This document shows positions 23,149 through 34,700 of a stretch of 59,739 bases of DNA, piece after piece. The translations under genes and the position numbers were made by a program. The stretch's first letter is position 1. Each line of letters begins with the position of its first letter. Below the pieces are notes generated by a model. That model was not told the origin of the DNA. It searched no databases and saw only the letters and a list, made by a program, of their open reading frames with translations. This stretch comes from Parachlorella kessleri (lineage: Eukaryota > Chlorophyta > Trebouxiophyceae > Chlorellales > Chlorellaceae), in NCBI GenBank assembly GCA_001598975.1, contig BBXU01001566.1:1-59739 (forward strand), written 5' to 3'.

Positions 23149-23657
23149 ATAGGCATCGTTCAGCAAGTGCGACTTTCCCGCTGACAAGGCCCCTGCAAGG
23201 GGCGTGCTAGCTTCCTCGCTTAGGTGACAGCCCTGGCTCCAGTGAAGTGTATGGCAAACATCTCCGGTAACCAATTGAGTTCAGCCTAGGAACAACAGAT
23301 CCTAAGTGTATCACACATGAATCCAAGCTTGCCTGAGCACGCCTGAGCCGCCTTGACTGCCCTCAACGCCTTGAGGCGTCCCAACTTGGAGACAGGAGGA
23401 TCCTGAGTGGACATCACGAGTAGCCCTGATGACAAGCTTTTGGCATATACCTGAGGTCAAATGGCTGGGCTGTGAATAGAGTTCAATCGATGCAAAGAAG
23501 ATGAAAGAGGCGTAGGGGGGCACAATACGGAGATTACAACATCGATTAGTCACGATACTCCCCCAGAACTTCCTCCGATTACCCTGTCCCACCGTTTCAA
23601 ATCTAATTCCTGTCAAATGAAGATTGGCTCTGGCCTGGGTTGACTTTAGTCTTAGTA
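23149..23657. promoter_or_regulatory. Divergent promoter region, WD40 / chorismate mutase
   Basis: The 509 bases between the two start codons, which point away from each other, must hold both promoters. An open minus-strand frame runs from about 23274 into the WD40 start, but it has no ATG before 23148. No defined box was recognised. Confidence 0.4.
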
Positions 23658-25776
23658 ATGAAGGGTCTCTCGCGGTGGCAGCCCCCACGAAAGGCTCACC
23701 TATTTCCTCAAAGCGGCATGAAGCCCCTGCGAGCCCCACATGGTGCGCCCGTGCGCCCGGCACAAGGTCGGGCGTCACAGCCACCTGCGGCACAGGCTCA
23801 GGCACAAGCAACAGCGACGCCAGAAGCATCTGTCAGCTGGTCTAATTTGCAGCCTGGTGCTCTAGAGTCTGACCTTAGCACTGCCCTCTCGCTGGCAAAT
23901 ATCAGGCAGTCGCTCATCCGGCAGGAAGACACTATCATCTTCAGCCTCATCGAGCGCGCCCAGTTTGCCCGCAATGATGCTGTGTACCAATGGGGCGGCG
24001 TCTCTGTGCCAGCCTTCATGCCTGACGGTCGGCAGTATACCTTTCTAGAGTACCTGCTGCGCGAAACAGAGCAGGTGCACGGCAAGATTCGACGTTATAC
24101 CAGCCCAGACGAGCACGCCTACTTCCCAGACAGCATACCACCACTAGTCATCCCGCCAATCTCTTTCCCTCAGGTACGGGGCTTGACTGCAGTGGTCCCT
24201 GTCGGTGGCAGCCACCTGACTCACAGGGCAGTGGGACTTAGTGCCTTTGACAAAGCTGGGCAAGTGGTGGGGAAGGACTGGGGAGCTGGTGGTAGGTAGC
24301 TATCTTATATATGGGCATTGTTTAGCCTGGTTTCCCTTTCATGGTCGGCATTCTGGACTCTGACTGCACAGTCTGTCCAGCCTCTGAGCGCTGACCTGGG
24401 CTCCTATCTTATGAGCCGGCTGCAGGCGCCCCTTGCACCGAATTTGTAACACTTCTTTAAGAAAACTTCCTGCAGGTGCTGGCACCATGCAGCGCCCGGG
24501 TCAACATTAATGACCAGATCATGACGATGTACCTGGAGCACCTGCTGCCAGAAATCACCCAACCCGGCGACGACCATAACTATGGGTCTGCCGCCATGTA
24601 TGACGTCATGATTTTGCAGGTGACGGCCTCCGCTCAGACTCTTATTCCGCTTTGCAACAAACGGAACATGCACTGTGCACTTGACTTGTCTCCCCTCTGG
24701 TGGGAGCTGTGGCGTATGGGCAGCTGTAGTACTTATGACTAGTCTGCAGCGTGCAGTCTCCCCATTGGCTGCCTGACTGTTACGAAACGTGCATTCTCCC
24801 CGTTGCCTTCCTTGAGTGCCAGGAAAGAGTTTGCGATGCTGAACCCTGCTGAGGTTAAAGGCCATAGGCGGTCCTAAGTCTTCCAGTGGCCCGCCCCTCA
24901 CGCTTGTGTTGCAGGCCCTGTCCAAGCGCATCCATTTTGGCAAGTTTGTGGCAGAGGCAAAGTTCAAAGCGCAGCCTGAGAAGTACACCCAGCTTATCCA
25001 GCGACGAGATGCCCAGGGCATCTTGGACACCTTGACCGACAGAGCAGTGGAGCTAAAGGCAAGTGTAAAGACCTCGGCTAAGACAATGACGTGGCTGTTT
25101 GCCGGCCGCAAAGCAGCCTCCATGGAGGGGGCCAGCGGCTTCGTTGGCCGCCCAGCCATTGACTTCTGGGACCACAGGCAGTCTGGGTGGTCTCAGGGAG
25201 GACACGTGCTGTGAGTTGCAGTGTCTGATGTAGTTGAAGCCAGTTGCACGGGTGTCTTAGTTGGGGAAGGATGGTGGGTAAAGGCCCTGCGGCTGCCAGG
25301 TCTTCCATACAAGAACTGCACGTGCTGGCTTCTCTGTAATGCATCAAGTAGGAAGTCCGCACCTGACAGCCAGCATATCTCCGCTGTAGTCCAGAAGGCA
25401 GCAGCCGATCCGCACAGCACGCGGCGGGGGCTGCGACATGGCAATGTGCTGTGGCACTTGCCTATATTTGTCCCTGTTATTGTGTGTGTAGGTTATCGAC
25501 CGAGTAAGGCGCAAGGCAGCCACATTTGGCCAGGACCTGGACGACCTTGCAGGCCCTTCAAACTCCAACCCGCCTCAGCATAGCAGCGCCCAGCATTTGC
25601 ATAGCGGCGGCAGCAGCAGTGGCGGCAGCAGCAGCAGCAATGGGGGGCCCGCCTCGCATGGGGCATCTTTCAAGATCAAGCCTGAAGCGGTGGCCGAGCT
25701 GTATGAGCAATGGGTTATGCCGCTGACTAAGGAAGTGGAGGTGCAGTATCTGCTCCAGCGTTTGGATGAGTACTAG
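23658..25776 (+). CDS. CM: Chorismate mutase (eukaryotic AroQ type), probably plastid
   Basis: Four exons: 23658-24173, 24476-24619, 24915-25058, 25492-25776; 362 residues. It converts chorismate to prephenate, the branch to Phe and Tyr. The core is easy to recognise: SLANIRQSLIRQEDTIIFSL at the N-terminal helix, FPDSIPPLVIPPISFPQV, NYGSAAMYDVMILQALSKR, IHFGKFVAEAKF and KEVEVQYLLQRLDEY at the end. A basic, Pro/Ala-rich N-terminal stretch of about 65 residues fits a transit peptide. The third exon ends VELK at 25058 and the intron begins GCAAGT, a GC-AG intron: only this join restores VIDRVRRKAATFG. A Ser/Gly/His/Asn-rich insert of about 40 residues sits between GQDLDDLAG and FKIKPEAVAELYEQW, where yeast and plant enzymes are compact. 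Confidence 0.92.
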
Positions 25777-26387
25777 CCAAGTCAGGCTTGTCTTGCAGTT
25801 GTGTTGATGGGCTGTCTGAGACATGAGAAGTGGATGTGACGGTGGGCAAGGGGCAGCAACCAAGCAGGGCAAGGTTGTGTGGAGCTCGTTGTATGGACGC
25901 TGTGGAGTGCAGGGTTACTTGATCACTGCGCAAGACTTGCCTCATTGGCAGCAATGCTGTATTTTCCTAGATATTGCTTCATCTTTCGGGGTTTCACATG
26001 TGTCCTTCGGATTGCTGCCTCCAAACTGGGACCTCTTGTAATGCTAGTTTGCATTTAATGATTTAAGCTGGCTTCATTTGGCAGCGGCTGCCGGCATTTG
26101 CTAGATTGAGGAACTCTGTGCATTGGGCTTCACACCTTGGTAAGCAGGCAGCTGCAAGCTAGGGAAATTTGTGCGTTGGGCCGTGTGCTCTGAAAAATCC
26201 TACAATGTGAACCGAGCGACCTGCTTCAAAACAAAACAAAGGATGCGTGCCACACAGAAGTGAGCACCCGGCATCCCACCTGACCCCTGGAGGTATCGGT
26301 AAAGGGAATCTCTCTGTGCATGCACTTGCTTGCTTAGTGTCCCTTGTTTGTGTTTATCGTCAGGAATAGCTTTGCAAAATTTCCACA
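25777..26387. other. Intergenic between chorismate mutase and IMP3
   Basis: No gene supported. TGTAA at 26037-26041 is a likely poly(A) signal for chorismate mutase; the remainder is probably the IMP3 promoter. Confidence 0.5.
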
Positions 26388-28150
26388 ATGAGGCAGCTCA
26401 AGTTTCACGAGAAGAAGCTCTTAAAGAAAGTCGACTTTTTGCAATGGAAGAACGAGCACAACCTGCGAGAGCTGCAAGTAGGTGTCTACACACTCTCACC
26501 ACAAGCTGTTTATTGGCTATGGTTTGTGTTATGCATGCAACATGGGCGGTCCGAGCCTTGAGTTGTCAATGGCAGGAGGAACTGTCGCTGCGGTGCAGGT
26601 GATGCGGCGTTACCACATTACCAACAGGGACGACTATAAGAAGTATAACAAGCTGTGCGGCATGATCACCAAGCTGGTTGCCACGGTCAAGCGGCTGGAC
26701 CCGCAGGACAGCACGAGAATAGAGCTCACAGAGCAGTTGCTCAACAAGTAGGTGCTTCTCCTGTGCGCATGCCTAGCAAGGAGCAGCGGCAAGGAGGTCC
26801 ACAACAGCAAGCAAACAGCAGCCGCTGAGTGGGCTGACAGTGCACTGGTGGCACAAGCCAATTGTTCCGGTGGCGCAATTCTGTGTGAACTCGCTCTTCG
26901 AAGAAGTTGGGTAACAACCCATGTGCGGCCGACACTTCAATCATAAAGGAGGACCGAACAACTGAACTGAAGGTATCACATCGGTTTCTGACAACCTTGC
27001 AGGCTACATGATATGGGTGCCATTACAACCAAGAAGAGCCTGGTTCAGCTGGAAAAGCTGTCCACATCGTCCTTCTGCCGCCGCCGGTTATCAGTAGTGA
27101 TGGTGCGCCTTAAGATGGCGGAGACACTGCGGGAGGCGGTGACGTTTGTTGAGCAGGGGCATGTGCGAGTCGGCCCTGACACGGGTGAGGCACCTGGCAA
27201 TGTTGGTTGTGGTGGCAGCCTGTATGATGAGGCGCTGGGTGATGTTGATGTAGTGGACAAATTGTGTTTGTTTTATCCATATCTAGTAGCCCATAATTAG
27301 TAGGCCACCTCCACTATACCTGCATGGGTAGAGGCAACTGCTTTCGCACAGTGTCGAGATGCGCCACGATTCTTAAGTGTGACGACAACAACTACAGCCC
27401 CTTGTGGGCAATCCTTGAGTTCTGGGGGCCAGCTGCTATGCGCTTAACGGGAAGTGCTGCGACACTGAACAGGAGACGTCACAGCAGCTTTTGCTCGACG
27501 TAAGGGGGAGCTGGCATGGTCATGATTACCTGAGCCAGTAGCGAGCAGTCTCTCCACTTATTGTTGTTGAACCTACCTTGCCTCCCGCAGTCACGGACCC
27601 TGCCTTTTTGGTGACACGAAACATGGAGGACTTTGTGACCTGGGTTGACACATCCAAGATCAAGCGCAAGGTAAGGCATCGCGAGTGGCAGGGCAAGGGC
27701 AGCAGACAGGCAGGCAGGGCCGGGAGGCAGCAGTGGCAGTGGTGGCAGGTGGGAGAGTGGCATTTGGGCTAGGAGCACGAGCATTCACACTCAATCTGTT
27801 GGACATGGCACCAATTTGTTGGACATGGCACCAATTTGTTGGACATGGCACACTTAACCAGCACAACAGGTCAGCTGCCCACCCGCCCTCTGCAGGGATG
27901 AGCCCTGGTATCGCAGCAACACAATGGCAGTTTCTTACCCTTCTTGGTTACGGGTGGTTAACCAATGTATGGGCACGTGGTTAACCAATGTATGGGCACT
28001 CTTCTGTTGATGACAACCTTCATGGCAATGGTGCCAGTGTGGTGGTACGCTGTGTAAGATACAAGAGCTTGACGCAGTATCCTGTTGTCATTGCTGCAGG
28101 TGTTGCGGTATAATGACAAGTTGGATGACTATGACCTACTCGACGCCTGA
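26388..28150 (+). CDS. IMP3: U3 snoRNP protein IMP3
   Basis: Five exons: 26388-26477, 26599-26747, 27003-27184, 27591-27670, 28100-28150; 183 residues, the normal family length. IMP3 is an S4-domain protein of the U3 small nucleolar ribonucleoprotein needed for 18S rRNA processing in the nucleolus. Diagnostic stretches are [20 protein letters not shown] at the start, [17 protein letters not shown], and the S4 region [20 protein letters not shown] through [19 protein letters not shown], ending [13 protein letters not shown]. All joins keep phase. TGTAA at 28303-28307 follows the stop by about 150 bases. Intron 4 carries two short tandem repeats. Confidence 0.95.
27799..27851. repeat. 20-base tandem repeat, about 2.7 copies
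   Basis: Unit TTGGACATGGCACCAATTTG repeated perfectly in IMP3 intron 4. Confidence 0.85.
27954..27999. repeat. 23-base tandem repeat, two perfect copies
   Basis: A unit beginning GTGGTTAACCAATGTATGGG is repeated twice in IMP3 intron 4, about 100 bases downstream of the 20-base repeat. Confidence 0.85.
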
Positions 28151-28767
28151 CGGATTGATTATTGGAGCGCTGGTCAGTGGATGGCCCATCCTAATTTTGC
28201 TTTTGGGACGCTGCTTGCGCTCGCCCAGATCTGGGCTGTCGTATCCCATATATTCCTTCTGTACTAACGTGACCCATGTTCCTTTTACTCTTTTTATACT
28301 CGTGTAAAGTAGTACGTATCCCTTGCGGCTCCATTCTTTGCTTGGTGGGCTGATAGCTGGACTTGGAAGGCACTGGTTGCACATGGCGCATGACTTGTAG
28401 GCGCAGGTTACTGTATGTGGGCTTGCGGCAGACAAGTGAAATTGGAGCAACAGCCCAGCAAGGCTGGGTTTTACATGGTTGCACATGACAACATGATCAT
28501 GTAGCTCTGACGGACAAGCCCTGTGCGCACCAGCCTCTTGGGCCGTGCCAGCCAGCACAGCTGCCCAGCAAGGCCCAGCCACAGCTGTAGCCTCGCAGAT
28601 TTCCAGCTATGCTTCTTCATGGTGATGGTCAGGCATGCAGTGGAGCACTCTGCAGCGTGCTATGCTCGTTCGTCGGCCCAGGCCGCTCCCGCCAGCTCGG
28701 ATGCCCCAATTGACCCCGTGCAGTGCCGCCATCAGGACCCTGGTGGTCCTTCCGTGTAGCGCCGCCC
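28151..28767. other. Convergent 3' region between IMP3 and ApaG-domain gene
   Basis: No gene supported. TGTAA for IMP3 lies at 28303-28307 and the reverse-strand word for the ApaG-domain gene lies at 28471-28475, so the transcripts need not overlap. A minus-strand open frame at 28136-28582 has no family resemblance. Confidence 0.5.
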
Positions 28768-31591
28768 TCAGGACCCTGGTGGTTTTAGTTTGAATGGTGC
28801 CACCTCCACTTCAAAAAGCCGGCATGGCCCCTTCTTGCCTGCCTCTAAATTCAGCTCCGCTAACTGGAACGCTCCCCGCATGGTGCCCTCCCTGCATGGG
28901 CACAAGCCGTCCAAGAGCATAATTTTGCACTGCAAGGGTAGCGGGCTTTCTGGAACGGGCCAGGCTGAGTAACCGGTGTTGTGGCTTTGGCAGGCCGCTA
29001 GGCCTTCCCTTGCTGGCATGCTATGCTGACAGTCGACAACAAGTGGGCTGCCTGCCATGGCGAAGGGAACCTGGCAGTCGCCCCCACCATGCCAACCCCA
29101 CCACATCCCAGCAGCAAACCGACTGGGCGCTGCACCATCACCAGACATCAACACCCGGAGACAGCTTCCCTCCCACGCCCAACTGCCCAGCCTGCCTCCA
29201 CTTACCGCGTGTCAACGTCCGTTCTGCTGTAATACTCGAAGCAGTTGCCAGGCTCCAGCGTGGGCCGGGCCCCCACAATTGCGGGGGCCCACTTGGGCAG
29301 CTCCTGCACCTTGCCCTTGGCATCCGTGATCACCCAGTGCCGCGCCTGCACTTGGACGGTCTTGTCCCTGGACAGGGGGAGGACCCAGCAGGCGCAGCAT
29401 GTGGGCCAGCGGGAGGGTGTGCAGCCCAGGTGGGTGGGTGGGTGGGTGGGACATCAAACGGGGGAGGAACAGCTCCAAGCTGCCTCCATGCTGCGCTGCC
29501 CTGAGGGCAGCGGTACCTCCCTCAATTATATTGTAACCACAAACATGTTGCCATGTTGCAAGTGCCTACAACAGTGTTGCACTTGCCCACCCTCCTCAGA
29601 CGGGACTGTTCTGTGTGCCTAGGTCTCAACACCTGAAGGCCGCGCAGGGAAGCGCCTCCATGACAATGGGGCGCCCGGCAGCCAGGTCAGCAGTACCTGT
29701 CATTGCTTTGGTCATCCTGGGAGGGGCCCTGGGCACACATGCCTGCTAACACGGTCAAATGCCACCCACAAGCACTACACTGCCATGAATGTCACACCCA
29801 AAAGGAGGCCCATCACAGCATCAAGCTTCAAACCCAAGTCTGAGGCAGTAGGTGCTGCTCATCTTGCTTGGCCTTTCATGCCCACCTGTGACTCACCCTA
29901 CATTCGATATCCTGACTCTATAGGTGAACAGGTGCTTCTCATCCTCTGCGTCCTCCGGCTCTTCATACATGGGGTCGAGCTCCGACTCTCTCTGCAACAA
30001 CAACGGAAAGTAAGGCCTCACGAACACAGCTCATGCGAAAGCTACATCCCCAGTGCTTCTCCAAGTAGGGTCTTGCTGCCCTGCTAGCCAGCACCTCTTA
30101 AGGCATCTACACTGCACACCAAGTCACCCAAGCACCATGCCAGCTCCCAGCAAGTGCATGCCGGAGACTAAGTCCACCAACTGCTGGCCCTGACATCCCT
30201 TCTTTTTTTGGGTCCCACCAGTGCGCCAGTGTGTGCTTTCATGTTGGCAGGTAACGCAAGCATATTTGAGGTAGGTGCAACTGTCTTGAGTGTTGGTCAG
30301 GGAGGGGCCTGCAGCTTCACAGTTATAATCATATATGAATTTTTCAGTTCCCAGCACTCTGCTCACCCCCATGAAGGCAGACGTCACTTCCACCACAACG
30401 CCTTCCGTGCGACAGCTGCTGGAACACTGCATGAGGTAGACCTGCTCCGACAGCACCCTGAAAGACGTGATGGCCTGCATGGCATGACGAACCAGGAATG
30501 CTGGGCCACTTACTCTGCAGCAGAAAGATCCACCTCAATGGCGGCAGCAGGTGCATTGGGAGGGAAGAGAGGCACCCCGCATGGGCGGGGCAGCTATTGT
30601 TCTTGCTGCCCATCCCTCCATGCAGACCCCATCCCGCCCGGACCGGACAAACTCCAAGACCGGAGCTTAAGGCTTCTCAGCCCCCTCAAACTCCAAGTAA
30701 CTGATACCTGCGACCACGCGAACTTGTCCTTACCCTGTCTATGTACTCTGCCTCAGACTCCGCAGGCGCCGGGCTGCGGAAATGATGCCGGACCAAATCC
30801 CTCACTTCGCTGGGGCTGAAAGTACCCTGCTCCAGCCCCTGCAGTTAGACCACAGGCGGAGCTTGGGTCAGCCAGCATTATCTACGGATTGTAATTAGAT
30901 TTGTCACCTGCCGACTGCAGCGACCGGTCGCGACCTTTGTCCCTCGCCATTTGCAGCAAGTACGCAAGGTGAAGTGCCCAGTATTAGACTGGTGTAAGAC
31001 TGAACTAGCCTAGATGCAGAATCTCTCTAATGCGCAACAGATCCATAACGGGGACAGTGCCACAGCCGCAGACAATGTCAGTGTGCCAGTCGAGCTTACC
31101 CCCGCAGCCCAAGGAAGCAGGCTCCTGAAGGCATCTATATTGTAAGCTGCAAAGGGCAGCAACGACTGGCTATAAAAACAGCATATACTGAGCATGTCTC
31201 AGCAGTGCAGCAGCTGTCACGAGACAGACAGGGAGGCTGCACCATAATGTGCCTTTTCCAACGCCGGCCCACATGTCTAGGGAAGTTCTTGATGCAGCAG
31301 ACCTGGGCTTGGCGATGTCCACCTTGTAGATCCCCCTTGCATCCAAGCCTGCACTCAACTTGCAGATCCCCTTTGTGCAGGTCCCCTTGCAGCACCACCA
31401 CAAACTGATCACCTGCCACAAGCCCCATCCTGAGGGCAGTCTGGAGTCGCTCATGCTGCAGTCACAGAAAATGCTCGATCTCGTACCTGCTTGTCCATCG
31501 GTCTACGAAACTCTAGTTGTAGGCCCTGCTTCTCAAGCTCCAGCGCCTGGCGCAGGCATAGTCTATACAGCGCGCGGGTTGCCCTTGACAT
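28768..31591 (-). CDS. ApaG-domain protein with LYR-like N-terminus
   Basis: Exons: 31591-about 31507, 31134-31100, 30838-30734, 30474-30367, 29991-29897, 29367-29206, 28891-28768; about 237 residues. The C-terminal half is a clear ApaG (DUF525) fold: FTYRVRISNVGDKTVQVQAR, HWVITDAKGKV, ARPTLEPGNCFEYYSRTD, EGTMRGAFQLAE and RLFEVEVAPFKLK. ApaG domains are found alone in bacteria and in eukaryotic POLDIP2 and F-box proteins; their biochemical role is poorly defined. The N-terminus MSRATRALYRLCLRQALELE resembles the LYR/complex-1 motif of mitochondrial iron-sulfur and respiratory assembly factors. An acidic stretch (MYEEPEDAEDE) precedes ApaG. The last five joins are phase-perfect. The first two exons are less sure: the first could instead end at 31487 after PMDKQ, and the 35-base second exon depends on a GTAGAC donor. 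Confidence 0.72.
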
Positions 31592-31793
31592 TGTGCAAGG
31601 TAGACCACCAAGTTTACAGTGCAACTCGCAGTGCCAGACAAGAAAGGTTTGGAGGGCATCGGCACGAGCAGTACGCTCCAAGGGAAGGTACCTTGGTATC
31701 TCATAAAATGCATACAAAGTCAACTGCTTCCAGGACACACGTAACTAGATTGCCTGGTAGTGCAGTGAAGTTCCGCCAGTGACAGACGAGAGC
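31592..31793. promoter_or_regulatory. Compact divergent promoter, ApaG-domain gene / DPH2
   Basis: Only 202 bases separate the two start codons on opposite strands. Both genes must share this region or start within it. No TATA-like box is obvious. Confidence 0.4.
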
Positions 31794-34700
31794 ATGCGGC
31801 ATGCATGGCGTGTCCCGGAGACAGCGAGTTACCTAGCAGAGAGGGGTTTCACTATCGTAACGTTGCAGTTGCCAGATGAGTTGCTGGGTCAAGCAGCGCA
31901 ACTTGTGAGCTTGTTGCAGTCAGAGTGCCAGTCCAGGGGCCACTCTGCCCAGGTGGGGTTTGCTGCTGCTACCGACCTGCTGTCAGCTCTTGCTACTGTG
32001 CAGCTTTTTGTAAAGCCCCGCTGGCAGGTACCGAGAGACTCTTTACAACCTCTGCAGATCTATGTGCTGGCCGACACAACTTACAACAGCCTGAGTGTGG
32101 ACGAGGTGGCCGCACAGCACGGGGGGGCCCACTGCGTGGTAAGAGGGGGTGGTTGGGCGGGTGGGTGGTCGGGGTTGTGTGACAATATACATGCTGCAGC
32201 TAGGGCACACCGGCTCATTGCTTTGCCACGCCCGTGCCTTGTTGAACCTGTAGTGCAGCATCCTGTTGTTGCCCTCGTGCTCACCTGCTGGTTGCGTCGA
32301 CCAGTATCCAGGCAGTTAAACACTTCAAAGTGTTCTCAAATTGTTCTCAAGAAGTTACAGTTAAAGAGATAATTTTGGCTGTAGGTTCATTACGGTCGGG
32401 CGTCCATGACCCGGCTGTCTCGCTTGCCCGCCTATTTTGTCTTCCCAGAGGGCCAGCTTGATGTGGCAGCGGCAGCTAACGGCCTTGCAGCAAGCTCAGT
32501 GCTTGCGTCCAGTCAGCACGCCGTGGTCTTCCTCGACCAACCCCTGTTGCACTTGCTCCCCCAAGTGCGGAGCCAGCTGGCAGCACAGCTGGCACAGCGT
32601 GGGGTTTCCACCCCGCTCACATTTGCTGTGGTGCCCTCGCAGCACCTGGAACCCAGTCGAGAGCCACCACCAACAGCAGCAGCTGCAGCCCCAGCAGCAA
32701 CAGCAGAGAACTGCACTGCAGTAGCTCCTGTGGTGCCGCATGACGGTGCGACAGCAACCTCTAGCAAGTGCTGCGGGTTTGGGGTGGGGCACCAGCACGA
32801 GGTGGCGGCCGTGAGCCCTGAGCAACCCGAGGCAGGAGGTCTCTGCATGCGTGGCGGCAGCAGCTGCTGCCAGGGAGCACAGATACCCTGCTGCAGAAGT
32901 GAAGGGCAGCAACAAGAAGCTGTTGGAGCCGCTGTCGGCGGCAGCAGCAGCAGCAGCAGCAGCAGCATACCAGGCCCCGCTGGAGCAAACCCAGCAAGCA
33001 GTCGGCAGCCAGATGCTGCCCCGGACAGTAGCCATGGTAGCGGCGACAGCCTCGCCGGCTACCACTGGCAGCTTCAAGAGGGCACCTCCACTTCGGACTG
33101 TTGCTTGGTGTGGGTGGGCTCGGTGGAGGCGCCGGCGCTGCTGCAGCTACAGATGACCTTCAACAGCTGCCAGTGGGCGGTGTTTGATTCCCAGGGGCCG
33201 CCCGCCGGGCTGCAGGAAGGCCTGCCTTTGCAGGTCAGCCGGGCTCTGCGGAGACGGTACTTCCTAGTGGAGAAGGCTCGCGTGGCCAACATTGTGGGTG
33301 AGCGACCAGGCTGGGGTGTGATTGGCCTCGCGGGCTTGGCTATGGTTGCAGGGTGAAGGCTCGTGTGGCTAGCATGGTGGGGTGAGGGTCTAGGTCAAGG
33401 CTGTGTGGTGGCAAACGGAGCTGAGCGCTGCTACATGAGAAAGGAGTGTGGCTTGGCGAACGTTCTGGGTGAGCGCCTTGCATTTCGTCAAGCTGATTGG
33501 CTTCTGGGATGGCGGATGTGTTTTTGGTAGCCCTGGGGAGCTGGGCGGGGCCCTTGGCTTGACTTAGCCATTTCTTTGGGCTGACCTTCAGGCCATGGGT
33601 GGGGCAAGCTTTGCTGTCATGTCCGGCTGTAAGACAATCTGACCCAGTCTGTCTCTGTCTCACCCAACCAGTACGCTCCGGGATTCCATGAAAATGACAG
33701 GACAAGAATCTCCGCATGTGCCCTGCAGGCATCCTTGTGGGCACCCTGGGTGTGGCCGGGTACCGGGATGCCATCCAGAGCTTGCGGCAGGCGGCCCAAC
33801 GGGCGGGCAAGAAGACTTACACACTCCTGATGGGCAAGCCCAGCCCTGCCAAGCTGGCCAACTTCCCAGAGATTGAGGTGGGGGCTGGTTCTGATTTGTG
33901 AGGCTTTGAGGTTTCTGGCTGTTGGGCAGGTTCATGTGAGGCTGGTTCTGGTTTATCGGCGGGGGCGGGGGGCCTGTGTGGGTCAGTTGTCAGGGCAGAT
34001 TGGATGTTGGGCAGGTTGATGTTGGGGCGGCTTGGTTTTGGGTTGTGAGGGGGGCAAGAGGGCGTGCTATGTGGGTACTTGTTAGGGCAGGTTGGGCTGT
34101 GGCGCAATCCGAATATGCTAAGGTGGCCGGTCTGCTGAGGTGTACGTGTAGGGGTATGTGGGGGGGAAAGCAGGGAGGGAACTAGCAGGGGCAGGTAGGC
34201 TGTTATGCAAAGGAACCTTGCCAAGCTGGCCAGATCCTCAGGGTACCTCACCGGGTGCTGGGGTCAGGAGATGTCGGAAGGATGGTCAGTGGCAGGCACA
34301 GGCTACACACCCCAAGCGCATAACTGGCACCCTGGGTGTTCGCAGGATGGCAGCGCTGTCAGAGGCAGAGTATTGCGCGTCATTTACAAGCCGTTTTTCT
34401 CTTCGTCCGATGGTGAAGACTGTTGAAGATTCTTAGCTGTTCTGCCCTTGCTACTGCAGGTGTTTGTGATGGTGGCCGATCCCCAAGGCCAGATTCTAGA
34501 CAGCAAGGAGTACATGTCGCCCATCATCACCCCCTATGAGGCCATGCTTGCCTTCTCGCCCGACAGCGAGTGGGAAGAGCGGCGCTACCGCCTGGACTTT
34601 GATGGGGTGCTGGTGAGGGGTTCTGCCGGGATGATCTTGTGTACGCAGTGGCAGCCAGATAGTAAAACAAAGTGCAATGTCCATGAGGCTGTTGGGCAGC

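Noticed and set aside
24404..25159. Minus-strand 251-codon frame
   Set aside because: Antisense to chorismate mutase exons 2 and 3; composition unlike any protein family and no splice signals.
27799..27999. Clustered short repeats as a possible CRISPR-like array
   Set aside because: Direct tandem repeats without spacers, inside a eukaryotic intron.
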